Assembly (NCBI RefSeq): GCF_000472525.1
Contig: NZ_AWZT01000018.1
Location: 1 to 48,359 of the forward strand
Length of the DNA: 48,359 nt
Source: Paraburkholderia dilworthii
GTDB taxonomy: Bacteria; Pseudomonadota; Gammaproteobacteria; Burkholderiales; Burkholderiaceae
Direction: 5' to 3'
Part shown: positions 8,763-17,098 of the stretch, piece after piece
How the letters are laid out: the number at the start of each line of letters is the position of its first letter
How positions within the stretch are numbered: position 1 is the first letter of the stretch
Translations under genes and position numbers: made by a program
The notes under the pieces: model-generated
What the model saw: only the letters and a program-made list of their open reading frames with translations
Told to the model about the DNA's origin: nothing
The model's database searches: none

Positions 8763-8771
8763 TAGTTCATC

Positions 8772-9089
8772 ATGAAATCACTTATTCAAGCTGTTGTTAT
8801 CGCCACTGTGCTGGCCGCTCCTGTCGCTTCGTTTGCGCAGTCCAACCAGCCTGTGACTCGCGCCCAGGTGCGCGCCGAATTGATCCAACTGGAAAAGGCC
8901 GGCTATGAGCCGAGCCGCTCGGACCCTTACTACCCGGCCGACATTCAGGCTGCACAAGCTCGCGTCGCCGCGCAGAACGGCACTGCGCAGCCGGCGGCGT
9001 CGAGCTATGGCGGTGTGGCAAACGGTTCGTCGGACTCCGGCCGCACGGTGTCCACTACTGGTGCAAAGTCCATCTACTTCGGTAATTAA
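8772..9089 (+). CDS. DUF4148 domain small periplasmic protein
   Basis: This 105-residue protein has a signal peptide ending at S-F-A and the DUF4148 pattern T-R-A-Q-V-R-A-E-L-I-Q-L-E-K-A-G-Y, followed by Y-Y-P-A-D-I-Q-A-A-Q-A-R-V. The family is common in Burkholderiaceae as many paralogues of unknown function. A strong GGAGG precedes the ATG. The C-terminus is Ser/Gly-rich and probably disordered. It appears monocistronic. Confidence 0.9.
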   Translation: MKSLIQAVVIATVLAAPVASFAQSNQPVTRAQVRAELIQLEKAGYEPSRSDPYYPADIQAAQARVAAQNGTAQPAASSYGGVANGSSDSGRTVSTTGAKSIYFGN

Positions 9090-9219
9090 AGGTTGGCAGC
9101 CAGATCTGGCAGTAATGCCGTGATCTCGCAGAAAACCGGGCCGCAGGGCTCGCCGGCGTTCGCGGCAGTGCACCGCTCGCTGAGCCGATGAGGTGCAAAC
9201 TGCTTCGTCCGTTGCAAAT

Positions 9220-9260
9220 GAACTGGCCCGCGACCGGTTGTTCCGATCGCGGGCCAGTTC
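9220..9260. other. Strong GC-rich hairpin in intergenic region
   Basis: A 14-bp perfect stem (9220-9233 with 9247-9260) has a 13-nt loop, about 130 nt after the DUF4148 gene. No T tract follows on either strand. It could be a terminator-like or repeat element. The rest of 9090-9440 shows no gene; short copies of CCAGTT/GCGACC-like words recur in it. Confidence 0.6.
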
Positions 9261-9440
9261 GCTATTCGTTACCTCCGTCATCGGCCACCGATGACTTCGC
9301 CTGGGCTCACCGGTCCAGGCGCTTTTTCTGCGCCGACCGTTGCGCGTGCAACTGGCCTGGTCGTTAGTTGCGTGGTGGCGTCGCGGGTCAGGTCATTTGG
9401 CAAGTCACTCGCCAGTTCAATCGCAAGCTAATTTGCGACC

Positions 9441-9689
9441 TCAATCGCGAGCGATAAGATCGCCCACCTGGCCGCGGCCAGTGACGAGACAGCTCGACAG
9501 GAAATTCTCACCCTGGCCGCTCGCGCCGGCATCTCCGAAGCCCTTCTTCAGCGCATTTGCCTTGACGAGTTCCGCGCCCTGGTGGCACGTGATCGTTCCC
9601 ACTTCGCCGGCCTGCGCGCGCATCAGCGCACGATCCGCCATCAGATAGCCGAGCAGCAGCACCACCGCAATATTGAACGCCTGTCTCAT
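9441..9689 (-). CDS. Small membrane-anchored or secreted protein, unknown
   Basis: This 82-residue product begins with a hydrophobic segment (about residues 5-19, F-N-I-A-V-V-L-L-L-G-Y-L-M-A). A short region with two Cys (I-T-C-H-Q-G and S-S-C-L-V) follows. A strong GAGGAG site precedes the ATG at 9689, supporting a real gene. I do not recognise the family. The Cys pair could form a disulfide if the mature part lies in the periplasm. Confidence 0.7.
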   Translation of the reverse strand: MRQAFNIAVVLLLGYLMADRALMRAQAGEVGTITCHQGAELVKANALKKGFGDAGASGQGENFLSSCLVTGRGQVGDLIARD

Positions 9690-9984
9690 GGATTGTCTCC
9701 TCTTTCGAAGAGACTAACGCGAACCATCGGCACACGGTCTTAGGGGTTTCCCGATTCGGGCCTGTCTGCTGATGCAGGTTAAATCAAGCGAATTCAGGGA
9801 ATGGTGCCGACCTGGCGCAGCAGATGCAAACCGCTTGCGCCGCCAATGCCCGGATCGCGTGTAGCGTGTCGCAATGTAGTTTTCCGGGGGTCGCCATACG
9901 AGCCTGGATCGGACAAAGAGTTTGTCGACCGAACTACGGCTGCAGATGCTTTTAATCAGTACGCTCGTCCGCAAACAGTCTGGG

Positions 9985-11031
9985 TCAGAACCGCGCTTCG
10001 ACGTCGCGGATGCGCTGCTCTACCGATCGACGCACCAGCGCATTCGAGGCCACCAGCAGCAGCGACGACGCAATGATCCGATAGACCGCGTTCCTGCGCA
10101 CTTTCGAGACTTTTTGCGGGTCGAGCCACGCATCGTTGTCCACGAGCAGCAGCAGCGTTTCGAGCCCGATAAGAATCGGCCACAAACAGGCAAGCCTCAG
10201 CCGCACGGAAAACGCAGGAATGGCGAGTGTGTAATCGAGCGCCTCACGGAAATGATCGAGTGTTTTGCGCAACAACTCGATCATCAGCGGACGCGCACGC
10301 ACCGAGTTAGCCGGCAACAAAAGGTCTTGCGGGCTTAAGCCATGCTGATCCAGCAACGTTTGCGGGAGATAGCAACGACCGATACGCAGATCCTTGCCGC
10401 AATCGCGCAATACGTTCGTCATTTGCAGCGCCTTGCCGAATCGCACGCCACGGTTCGCCATTATTTCGGGTCGCTCTTTCAGCGTGCTTGGCATATGCGC
10501 GTAGGTCATGGTGGTCCAGAATTCGCCGACACAGCCTGCGACCAGATACGTATAACGGTCGAGTTCCTCATATTCCAGCAGCGCCGCGATGCGGCCTGAA
10601 CGTTCATCGGGAAAGGTGCGCAGGTCGAATTCCATCCCCTCGGTCAGCGTAGAAACGATCTCGCGCACGGCCTTGCGATCAGATTCGCTTAACTGGCCCA
10701 GCACGTCGAGCGCCGGGCCGAGCGATTCGAGCAACACCTTCTCGTCCGAATGGCTTTGCTGTCCAGCGACTTCAGCGGCCATGCGCTGAACCAGCGCAGC
10801 GTCGGTCGCGACACCGTTGACCTGGTCGCGCAACGAGAGAAGTAACTGAAGCCGCTGCTCCGGCGCGATCAGCGAGGTATCCGCAATCGTATCGGCGGCA
10901 CGCGCGAGCAGATAGGCAAGGCCGATCGGGTCGCGCATTCCTGTCGGCAGCACGCGCAGCGTCAGGTAGAACGAGCGTGATACGCCTTTCAGGAGCGGGC
11001 CGAGAAGGAAGGCCCGGGTCGGATTCGGCAT
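9985..11031 (-). CDS. Squalene/phytoene synthase family protein
   Basis: From the ATG at 11031 the protein is 348 residues. It has both Asp-rich prenyl-diphosphate motifs: A-A-D-T-I-A-D-T (D-x-x-x-D) near residue 50 and V-L-R-D-C-G-K-D-L-R-I-G-R-C-Y-L-P near residue 220. These bind Mg-diphosphates in head-to-head condensation of two farnesyl or geranylgeranyl diphosphates. The length fits squalene-synthase-like enzymes better than HpnC/HpnD. No hopanoid or carotenoid gene is nearby. A TTG at 11085 would add 18 residues. It is divergent from a MarR gene. The 9690-9984 gap behind it shows no gene. Confidence 0.88.
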   Translation of the reverse strand: MPNPTRAFLLGPLLKGVSRSFYLTLRVLPTGMRDPIGLAYLLARAADTIADTSLIAPEQRLQLLLSLRDQVNGVATDAALVQRMAAEVAGQQSHSDEKVLLESLGPALDVLGQLSESDRKAVREIVSTLTEGMEFDLRTFPDERSGRIAALLEYEELDRYTYLVAGCVGEFWTTMTYAHMPSTLKERPEIMANRGVRFGKALQMTNVLRDCGKDLRIGRCYLPQTLLDQHGLSPQDLLLPANSVRARPLMIELLRKTLDHFREALDYTLAIPAFSVRLRLACLWPILIGLETLLLLVDNDAWLDPQKVSKVRRNAVYRIIASSLLLVASNALVRRSVEQRIRDVEARF

Positions 11032-11117
11032 GGGTGCGATGTCAGTATTGGCGAAATTCAGGCGGTGCCGAATTGTATACGGCAAGCCGCGCTAAGATGC
11101 GGGATCGCCTGAATCTC

Positions 11118-11597
11118 ATGCCGACAATGAGCAAAAACCAGAATTCGACTCTTGAAACCACCACTACGCGTGCCCGGCGACCCAGCCTGCGCCTGACCTA
11201 TGTGATCGGCAGCCTCGACCGCATCTTGCGGCGCCGTATGAGCGAGGCGCTTGCGCCGCTCGGCTTGACGCTCGCGCAATTTACCGCGCTGTCGGTTCTC
11301 GAAGCGAAGGGGCAGGCGTCAAATGCGCAGCTTGCAGAGCGCTCGTTTATCACGCCGCAATCGGCCAATGAAGTGATGAACGTCATGGCGAGCCGCAATT
11401 GGGTGAGCCGCGAGCCGGATCCGACGCACGGCCGCATCGTGCTGCTGCAATTGACCGACGAGGGCCGGGCCGTGCTACGTCAATGCGAGCAGGCGGTGAG
11501 ATCGATCGAAAAGCAGATGCTCGAAGGCATCGAGTTCGAAGCGGCCGGCACGGTGCAGCGTCACCTCGAAACTTTCGTCCGCAATCTGCGCGGATAG
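11118..11597 (+). CDS. MarR-family transcriptional regulator
   Basis: The product has about 159 residues. The MarR core runs from L-R-L-T-Y-V-I-G-S-L-D-R-I-L-R-R-R-M through the winged helix (A-Q-L-A-E-R-S-F-I-T-P-Q-S-A-N-E-V) and wing (R-E-P-D-P-T-H-G-R-I). ATGs at 11118 and 11127 are both possible; no strong ribosome-binding site decides between them. The frame is open upstream but that part overlaps the divergent synthase gene. It may regulate that neighbour, a common arrangement; the ligand is unknown. Confidence 0.88.
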   Translation: MPTMSKNQNSTLETTTTRARRPSLRLTYVIGSLDRILRRRMSEALAPLGLTLAQFTALSVLEAKGQASNAQLAERSFITPQSANEVMNVMASRNWVSREPDPTHGRIVLLQLTDEGRAVLRQCEQAVRSIEKQMLEGIEFEAAGTVQRHLETFVRNLRG

Positions 11598-12040
11598 CGT
11601 CGGCATGCAGCCAACCGTTTGATAAGGATGGCTAACATATATGCTCACGAGTGAACGCGTGACCTGTCGAGGGTGCGCCGACCTCGCATGGCGAGCTATT
11701 GTCTCGCTCGCTGGCACAAAGCCGCGTGCGTTTGTAAGTAGCGCTGCGGGTACCTGTTTTGTACATTTGTGTACCTGCACGAACAACTTTTTCAATTTCC
11801 GGTGAACGTCGTTGCGTCGGCGTTCAAGCGCAGCCCCTTTCGCTCGAACCGTTCGCCCGCATCCCACCGCGCGATATGCCGGTATTCAAGCGGTTGCCGG
11901 CCACGTAGAATTGCGAGCGTCCAATGCTCCGTCTGCGTTATCGCCGGGCATACCCGGGAACAGGCTTTGCGCGGGAAGTTAGTTTGAGTAACGGCCGGAC
12001 CTTCGAGCCGTTGCTCCTCGCACTTCAACCACACACCATA
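11598..12040. other. Intergenic region upstream of KaiC-like gene
   Basis: This 443-nt stretch has no supported gene. The word GTACCTG occurs twice at 11750-11756 and 11771-11777, exactly 21 nt apart (two helical turns), with TGTAC words between. That spacing is typical of paired activator sites but may be chance. Confidence 0.4.
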
Positions 12041-13513
12041 ATGACTATTCACGAATCGCAGACCTCTCTTCGCGCCAACGTCGAAACGGGCGTTCCCGGT
12101 CTCGACGAGATTCTTGGCGGCGGTCTGGTACGGGGCGGCGTCTATCTTCTCGAGGGCATGGCCGGCGCGGGCAAGACGATTTTATCGAGCCAGATCGGCT
12201 TTCACCGCGTAAGCCGGGGCGAGAAGGTGCTGTACATGACCCTGATCGCCGAATCGCATGACAAGCTGCTCGCGCACCTGAAGCGCCTGACTTTCTTCGA
12301 CGAAAAAGCTGTCGCACAGCAGATGCTTTTCGTCTCCGGCTATCACGAACTGATGCAGGACGGTCTGGACGGTTTCCTGAAACTGATTGCGTCGAGCATC
12401 TACGACTACCGGCCGAGCCTGATGATCATCGACGGCTTTCGCAGCGCGCGCGAGTTCAGCGAAACCGAACTGTCGTTATCCAAGTTCATTCATGAACTGA
12501 ACGCCCTCGTCGCGGCAATGGACTGCACGACGCTGCTCCTCGCGCCGCTATCCGGCAACGAGCCGCATCCTGAACATACGCTCGTCGACGGTCTGATAGA
12601 ACTGAACCGTTATAGCGACGGCATGCGCCGCTCGCGCGAAATCGAAGTGCACAAGATGCGCGCCCGCAATCATCTGATGGGCAAGCACTACTTTCGCATT
12701 GCCGAGAGCGGGCTTCTGATGTTCCCGCGTCTCGAATCGCAGTGCGCCCCACCGAGCGGACCGGTGGACCTTAGAACACGGATCAGTTTTGGTTTGCCGC
12801 ATCTGGACATCATGTTCGGCGGCGGTCTGTCGCAAGGCTCGACCACGACGTTGATCGGACCTTCGGGCGTTGGCAAAACCATGCTTTGCCTGCAGTTTCT
12901 CGCGGCAGGCGTCGCGCGCGGCGAACGTTGCCTCTATCTTGGCTTTTACGAAGGACCGCAAAGACTGATCGGCAAAGCCGAGGCCGTCTCGATTCCGCTC
13001 AACGATGCATACGAGGACGGTCGTCTCGTGATTCAATGGCAGCCGGCCGTTGAACTTGCCGTCGACGAAATCGCCGCCAACGCGCTCGCCACGGCGAGGC
13101 AAATTGGAGCGACACGTATGGTGATCGACGGCGTCGAAGGCTTCCGCGACTCCGCGTTGCGCGTCGAGCGCTTCGGCCTGTTTCTGAACGCGTTGCTGCA
13201 TCAGTTGCGCGAAGCCGGCATTACAACCCTGGTGACCGAGGAAGTGCCTCTCTATCCCGAGCACGGCAATTCAAGAAGCACGCGTGTTTCCGCACTCACC
13301 GAAAATCTCGTACTGCTGCGCTATGCCGAAACCGAAGCAGGTCTGCGGCGCGCGATCTCGATCGTCAAGCAGCGGGAAAGCGCTCATGACCCATCTGCAC
13401 ACGAACTCGTGATCTCCTCGCAAGGTCTCGATGTCATTGAAAGCCCGTTCAGCGCCGCAGCTTCATCGGCGTCTGGCTTGTCCGCGACGTTGCAGCCGCG
13501 GCGACCGGCGTAG
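12041..13513 (+). CDS. Two-domain KaiC/RadA-like ATPase
   Basis: This 490-residue protein has two RecA-fold repeats. The first starts with T-G-V-P-G-L-D-E-I-L-G-G-G-L and has Walker A G-M-A-G-A-G-K-T (residues 39-46). The second has F-G-L-P-H-L-D-I-M-F-G-G-G-L and Walker A G-P-S-G-V-G-K-T near residue 285. This is the KaiC layout (CI and CII), but no KaiA or KaiB gene is nearby. Non-cyanobacterial KaiC-like proteins often sit beside two-component genes and act in stress or signalling. The chosen ATG begins a KaiC-like N-terminus; an upstream extension to 11924 looks non-coding. No clear ribosome-binding site is visible. Confidence 0.85.
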   Translation: MTIHESQTSLRANVETGVPGLDEILGGGLVRGGVYLLEGMAGAGKTILSSQIGFHRVSRGEKVLYMTLIAESHDKLLAHLKRLTFFDEKAVAQQMLFVSGYHELMQDGLDGFLKLIASSIYDYRPSLMIIDGFRSAREFSETELSLSKFIHELNALVAAMDCTTLLLAPLSGNEPHPEHTLVDGLIELNRYSDGMRRSREIEVHKMRARNHLMGKHYFRIAESGLLMFPRLESQCAPPSGPVDLRTRISFGLPHLDIMFGGGLSQGSTTTLIGPSGVGKTMLCLQFLAAGVARGERCLYLGFYEGPQRLIGKAEAVSIPLNDAYEDGRLVIQWQPAVELAVDEIAANALATARQIGATRMVIDGVEGFRDSALRVERFGLFLNALLHQLREAGITTLVTEEVPLYPEHGNSRSTRVSALTENLVLLRYAETEAGLRRAISIVKQRESAHDPSAHELVISSQGLDVIESPFSAAASSASGLSATLQPRRPA

Positions 13514-13518
13514 CGCTC

Positions 13519-13869
13519 ATGAAAACCATTCTGGTTGTGGATGACGAATTCGACATCCTCACGGTATGGCGGCTGCTGCTCGAACGTCACGGCTATACGG
13601 TGCTGACCGCTTCGAATGGCGCCGCCGCGCTCGAGCAGATACGCAGAACGAGGCCAGACATCATCGTGTCGGACTGCATGATGCCGGTCATGTCGGGGCT
13701 GCAACTGTGCGCGGCGCTTTACGCCGATCCGGATCTGCGCACCATTCCGGTCATTCTGTGCAGCGCGGCTGCCGACATTCCCTTGCAGCCCAATCCGTCG
13801 ATTCAGTATGCGCGCAAGCCGATTTCATTCGACGCACTGCTCGTGATGCTCAAGCGGGTCTCGGTGTAG
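13519..13869 (+). CDS. Single-domain (CheY-like) response regulator
   Basis: This 116-residue receiver has no output domain. It has D8/D9/E10, phospho-acceptor D52 (I-I-V-S-D-C-M-M-P), S/T switch region (I-L-C-S-A-A-A) and lysine K-P-I-S-F. It starts 5 nt after the KaiC-like gene, so the two are almost surely co-transcribed. It probably passes a phosphorylation signal to, or from, the KaiC-like ATPase. The cognate kinase is not in this window. Confidence 0.9.
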   Translation: MKTILVVDDEFDILTVWRLLLERHGYTVLTASNGAAALEQIRRTRPDIIVSDCMMPVMSGLQLCAALYADPDLRTIPVILCSAAADIPLQPNPSIQYARKPISFDALLVMLKRVSV

Positions 13870-13887
13870 CGGCCGTTCGCGCAGCCG

Positions 13888-14862
13888 TCAAACGGATTCC
13901 GCTACCAGCGCGCCGACGTTCGCAATCGCCGCATTGCAGCGCGCGGCGTTGCCCGCAGTCCCGGTCAGATAGACCGCCACAAGAATAGGACCGCGTCCCG
14001 GCGGCCACAGAATCGCCACGTCGTTCGCAGTGCCGTGATCGCCTGTGCCGGTCTTATCGCCTACGCCCCAATCCTTCGGCAGTTTTGCGCGGATCCGCGC
14101 GCCGCCGGTCTCATTGGCCGCGAGCCAGGCGAGCAATTGCGCTCGCGACGACGAAGCCAAACGCTCGCCGAGCACGAGCTCACGTAGATTGCCGAGCATT
14201 GCGTTCGGCGTCGTGGTGTCGCGCGGATCGCCGGGCGTCGCCTCGTTAAGCGTGGGCTCGTTACGATCCAGACGCGTGATGCCGTCACCGAGACTGCGCG
14301 CGAATGCAGTCAATGCGGCGGGGCCGCCAAAGCTCGCCAGCAGCAGGTTGGCCGCCGTGTTGTCGCTGAGCGTGATCGCCGCCTTGCACAACTCAGCGAC
14401 GCTCATTCCTGCATTGCCGGTGCGCTCGCGCGTATGCTTCGATGTCGCCGGCGAGTTCGACACAAGCTCGCTTTGCGAGTAGACGATGCGGCGCTGCAAG
14501 TCTTCCTCGCGGCGGTCCACCCGCGCCAATATCGCGGCTGCGGCGAGCACTTTGAACGTGCTGCACATCGGGAACCGTTCGTCCGCATGCAAGCCGGCGT
14601 GCAGGCCCGATGCAGTGTCGACGATCGACACGCCCAGCCGGCCGCCGCTTTCTGCTTCGATCTGCTTGAGCCGCGCGCGGATCGCATCGGCCTTTGCGAA
14701 CTGTTCGCGCTGCACTGCCGCTCTCGTTCGCTTGACCGATTCGGCCTGCTTGCCCCATGCATCGCCGCTGCTGAAGGCAGCGCTAGCAACACCAGCAACA
14801 CTAGCAACACCAGCTATCGAAACGCCCATCATCGCGCCCGCAAATTTTCTTCTCGTGATCAT
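13888..14862 (-). CDS. Class A beta-lactamase, PenA-like, Tat signal
   Basis: This 324-residue enzyme has all class A motifs: S101-T-F-K104 (in C-S-T-F-K), S-D-N, the omega-loop Glu (R-N-E-P-T-L-N-E-A) and K-T-G-T-G. It hydrolyses the beta-lactam ring in the periplasm. The N-terminus T-R-R-K-F followed by a hydrophobic Ala/Val/Gly segment is a twin-arginine signal, as in Burkholderia PenA. The signal region contains a small repeat (V-A-S-V-A-G-V-A-S). AAGGAGC lies just before the ATG at 14862. The Cys before the active Ser is typical of PenA types. The divergent LysR regulator is probably its controller. The resistance spectrum cannot be judged from sequence alone. Confidence 0.93.
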   Translation of the reverse strand: MITRRKFAGAMMGVSIAGVASVAGVASAAFSSGDAWGKQAESVKRTRAAVQREQFAKADAIRARLKQIEAESGGRLGVSIVDTASGLHAGLHADERFPMCSTFKVLAAAAILARVDRREEDLQRRIVYSQSELVSNSPATSKHTRERTGNAGMSVAELCKAAITLSDNTAANLLLASFGGPAALTAFARSLGDGITRLDRNEPTLNEATPGDPRDTTTPNAMLGNLRELVLGERLASSSRAQLLAWLAANETGGARIRAKLPKDWGVGDKTGTGDHGTANDVAILWPPGRGPILVAVYLTGTAGNAARCNAAIANVGALVAESV

Positions 14863-14921
14863 TGCCGCTCCTTGTATGAAGCCGCAACTATCGGGTTTCG
14901 AGCTTTCGCTGACAAACGATG

Positions 14922-14952
14922 ATAAGTTAATGCGCTCACAAGAAAAACTTAT
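14922..14952. promoter_or_regulatory. Dyad in bla/LysR intergenic region, candidate AmpR-type operator
   Basis: ATAAGTT (14922-14928) and AACTTAT (14946-14952) form a 7-bp inverted repeat with a 17-nt spacer. It lies between the divergent beta-lactamase and LysR genes and partly inside the short regulator leader. LysR-type operators have this general shape, so it is the best candidate site for the neighbouring regulator. Confidence 0.55.
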
Positions 14953-14961
14953 GCCTCGGCT

Positions 14962-15840
14962 ATGAGACCCTATCTTCCGCTTAATGCGCTGCGCGCCTTC
15001 GAATCGTCTGCGCGGCATCTGAGCTTCACCCGCGCTGCGCTCGAATTGAACGTCACGCAGGCCGCCGTCAGCCAGCAGGTCAGAACGCTCGAAGAACGTC
15101 TTGGCACCACGCTATTCAAGCGCTTGCCGCGCGGCCTCGCGATGACCGACGAAGGCCTTGCACTGCGCCCGGTGCTCACTGACGCATTTGATCGCATCGA
15201 GGCGGTGCTCAAACAATTCGAAGGCGGTCACTTTCATGAAGTGCTGACCGTCGGTGTGGTGGGCACGTTTGCGGTCGGCTGGCTCATGCCGCGGCTCAAG
15301 TCGTTCCGCGACGCCCATCCTTTTGTCGAATTGCGGCTGCTGACGAATAACAACCTCGTCGATCTGGCCACCGAAGGTCTCGATTTCGCGATCCGCTTCG
15401 GCGACGGCACGTGGCCCGGTTCACTCGCCACGCGCCTGCTCGACGCGCCGCTCGCGCTGCTCTGCACGCCCGAAATCGCCGCACGATTGTCGACGCCTGC
15501 AGACCTCGTCGGCGAAACGCTGTTGCGTTCCTATCGCTCCGACGACTGGATTAGCTGGTTCGCAGCTGCCGGCATTGCGCCGCGGCCGATTCGCGGCCCC
15601 GTGTTCGATTCGTCGCGGCTGATGGTAGAAGCGGCCATGCAAGGCGCGGGCATCGCGCTCGCGCCTGCGCTGATGTTCGATCATGAGATCAACACAGGCC
15701 GCCTCGTGCGACCGTTCGACGTCGAAGTGCAGGCAGGCAGTTACTGGCTGACATGGCTGAAGGGTAAAGCGATGATGCCCGCGATGCTGCTGTTCAGTCA
15801 GTGGCTCATCAAGGAAGCGGCTGGGCAGGCGCCGGACTAG
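14962..15840 (+). CDS. LysR-family regulator, AmpR/PenR-like
   Basis: This 292-residue protein has the N-terminal HTH of the GcvA/AmpR group: L-P-L-N-A-L-R-A-F-E-S-S-A-R-H-L-S-F-T, with A-A-L-E-L-N-V-T-Q-A-A-V-S-Q-Q-V-R-T-L-E. A substrate-binding-like effector domain follows. AmpR sensors read muropeptides and switch on the divergent beta-lactamase. Orientation and the short intergenic dyad support this here. It ends in a 4-nt convergent overlap with the next minus-strand gene. Confidence 0.9.
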   Translation: MRPYLPLNALRAFESSARHLSFTRAALELNVTQAAVSQQVRTLEERLGTTLFKRLPRGLAMTDEGLALRPVLTDAFDRIEAVLKQFEGGHFHEVLTVGVVGTFAVGWLMPRLKSFRDAHPFVELRLLTNNNLVDLATEGLDFAIRFGDGTWPGSLATRLLDAPLALLCTPEIAARLSTPADLVGETLLRSYRSDDWISWFAAAGIAPRPIRGPVFDSSRLMVEAAMQGAGIALAPALMFDHEINTGRLVRPFDVEVQAGSYWLTWLKGKAMMPAMLLFSQWLIKEAAGQAPD

Positions 15841-16088
15841 CACAGACCCGTACGACGATAACCGTTCATTGCCGGCCGTTCAGCTTGCGGCGGAAACACG
15901 TTCCATGAGCCATCGTCGTGACGAAAGAAGAAGATGGACAACAAGCCGCCTGGACGCAGAGCTTCAACGCGCACGAAACGCTGATGTGAAGCGCGGTGGC
16001 AAAATTCCACCACTCGTGCGGGCATCGACGGAGTGGGCGCAAGCCATTTGTCGACGGCCCAGTGCAAGGTCTTTTCAGCGGCAGCCAT
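15837..16088 (-). CDS. Small conserved-looking protein, unknown
   Basis: The product is 83 residues starting M-A-A-A-E-K-T-L-H-W-A-V-D-K-W, with a predicted alpha/beta pattern and several aromatic residues (L-S-I-F-F-F-R-H-D-D-G-S-W-N-V-F-P-P). AAGGAG precedes the ATG at 16088 by 8 nt, which supports this start. It follows the LRAT-like gene by 53 nt on the same strand, so the two may form an operon. No family is recognised. Confidence 0.65.
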   Translation of the reverse strand: MAAAEKTLHWAVDKWLAPTPSMPARVVEFCHRASHQRFVRVEALRPGGLLSIFFFRHDDGSWNVFPPQAERPAMNGYRRTGLC

Positions 16089-16141
16089 GATGTTTCTCCT
16101 TGATCCCTTTAAGCTTGAATACCCGAGTTCGATTCGATAAC

Positions 16142-16636
16142 TCACGCAAGCTGTGCGGCAAGCTGCCCGCCCTTCGCGCCGTTTTCGACGAATGCCTTCA
16201 CGAGACACATCAGCACATGCATACCGGTGCGCGGATGGCGCAGGCTGCAATGCACCTGTTCGCTGCGGCTTTCGCCGAGCAGCACCCATGCACAGAAGTG
16301 TTCGCAGTTGTTCGTCAGCAGGCGATAACGGTTTTCGCCAAGACGTGAGCGCGCGCGACGCACCGCTTCATCGCCGATGTAACGTGCGCGGGGTGTCGCA
16401 CGAATCGACAGCGGATGCCCCGCCGTGAAGCGGTCGAGCTCGATTTCTTCGATGGGGCCGCGATGCGCAGAACCTGCGAAGCCCGCGTAATGAACCACAC
16501 GTCCGTTGCCCACGTAGATGCCGTGATGCTCATAGCCTCGGCGGGTTGAAACGAGATGCGAGCCGATCGGCAAATCGATGGTGGATGTCCGATCGCCCCC
16601 GGCATCTGTGCTCGTCTGAAGGTGGTTCGTGTTCAT
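16142..16636 (-). CDS. LRAT-fold acyltransferase-like protein
   Basis: This 164-residue protein has the LRAT/H-rev107 (NlpC/P60-like) signature: D-L-P-I-G-S-H-L, then Y-E-H-H-G-I-Y-V-G-N-G-R-V-V-H-Y-A-G with the catalytic His, and later T-N-N-C-E-H-F-C-A-W-V with the catalytic Cys. Family members transfer acyl groups between phospholipids and amines or other acceptors, through an acyl-Cys intermediate. No signal peptide is visible, so it probably acts in the cytoplasm or at the inner leaflet. The ATG at 16636 was chosen over an upstream start at 16693 because homology begins after it. A sigma-54-like site lies upstream and the gene is divergent from peptide gene P1, suggesting a link to that system. 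Confidence 0.8.
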   Translation of the reverse strand: MNTNHLQTSTDAGGDRTSTIDLPIGSHLVSTRRGYEHHGIYVGNGRVVHYAGFAGSAHRGPIEEIELDRFTAGHPLSIRATPRARYIGDEAVRRARSRLGENRYRLLTNNCEHFCAWVLLGESRSEQVHCSLRHPRTGMHVLMCLVKAFVENGAKGGQLAAQLA

Positions 16637-16677
16637 GGCTGGCCTCGTTTGTTTCCAACACTGTTGCGAGGTCTTTT

Positions 16678-16692
16678 GCATCATCTGGGCCA
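16678..16692 (-). promoter_or_regulatory. Possible sigma-54 promoter of the LRAT-like gene
   Basis: On the minus strand the site reads TGGCCCAGATGATGC, giving GG-N10-GC spacing. The -24 half is one base off TGGCAC and the -12 half is ATGC, not TTGC. It lies about 40 nt before the ATG at 16636. It is weaker than the site at 17021. Confidence 0.4.
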
Positions 16693-17020
16693 TGCGCGGC
16701 GAGGCCTTTATTCATAGGGCTTTCAGCTAAACGCGGCGTTCCGAAGTACAGATGTGTGGGCCGGGAAGCGACAGAAAAAGCGTTGATGTGTTGGCACAGG
16801 GCGCTCTTTAATGCCGCTGCAAACGACGATTTAAAATCGCTGGCGCGAAAACTAACGTCACGCTAAAAATATGTTGGGCGCCACACCCGTTGGAGAGCGC
16901 GCATGTTGGTTGCCCGCCGACCTATCGTCTGGCGGTCCACTTCACGCGCAAAGCCCGAATGCGCGAAACTACAGGCCAGTCAACGCATTGCGGCGAAACA
17001 CACCGGCGTCACGTACCAAT
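16693..17020. other. Divergent intergenic region LRAT-like / P1
   Basis: No supported gene lies here. It holds the region upstream of the 17021 sigma-54 site, where an enhancer site for the activator would be expected. I could not identify a convincing palindrome. Confidence 0.4.
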
Positions 17021-17036
17021 TGGCATAGCACTTGCA
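17021..17036 (+). promoter_or_regulatory. Sigma-54 (-24/-12) promoter of P1-PP2C
   Basis: TGGCATAGCACTTGCA matches the sigma-54 consensus TGGCAC/T-N5-TTGCA, with GG at 17022-17023 and GC at 17034-17035 in exact GG-N10-GC spacing. It lies 62 nt before the P1 ATG. A dyad rich in CG (about 17066-17087) sits in the predicted leader. Confidence 0.82.
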
Positions 17037-17098
17037 CCATCCTCGTCCAGATCCATTGAAACCGCGCGCATTGCGCACGCGGTCAACCGGAGAACGAC

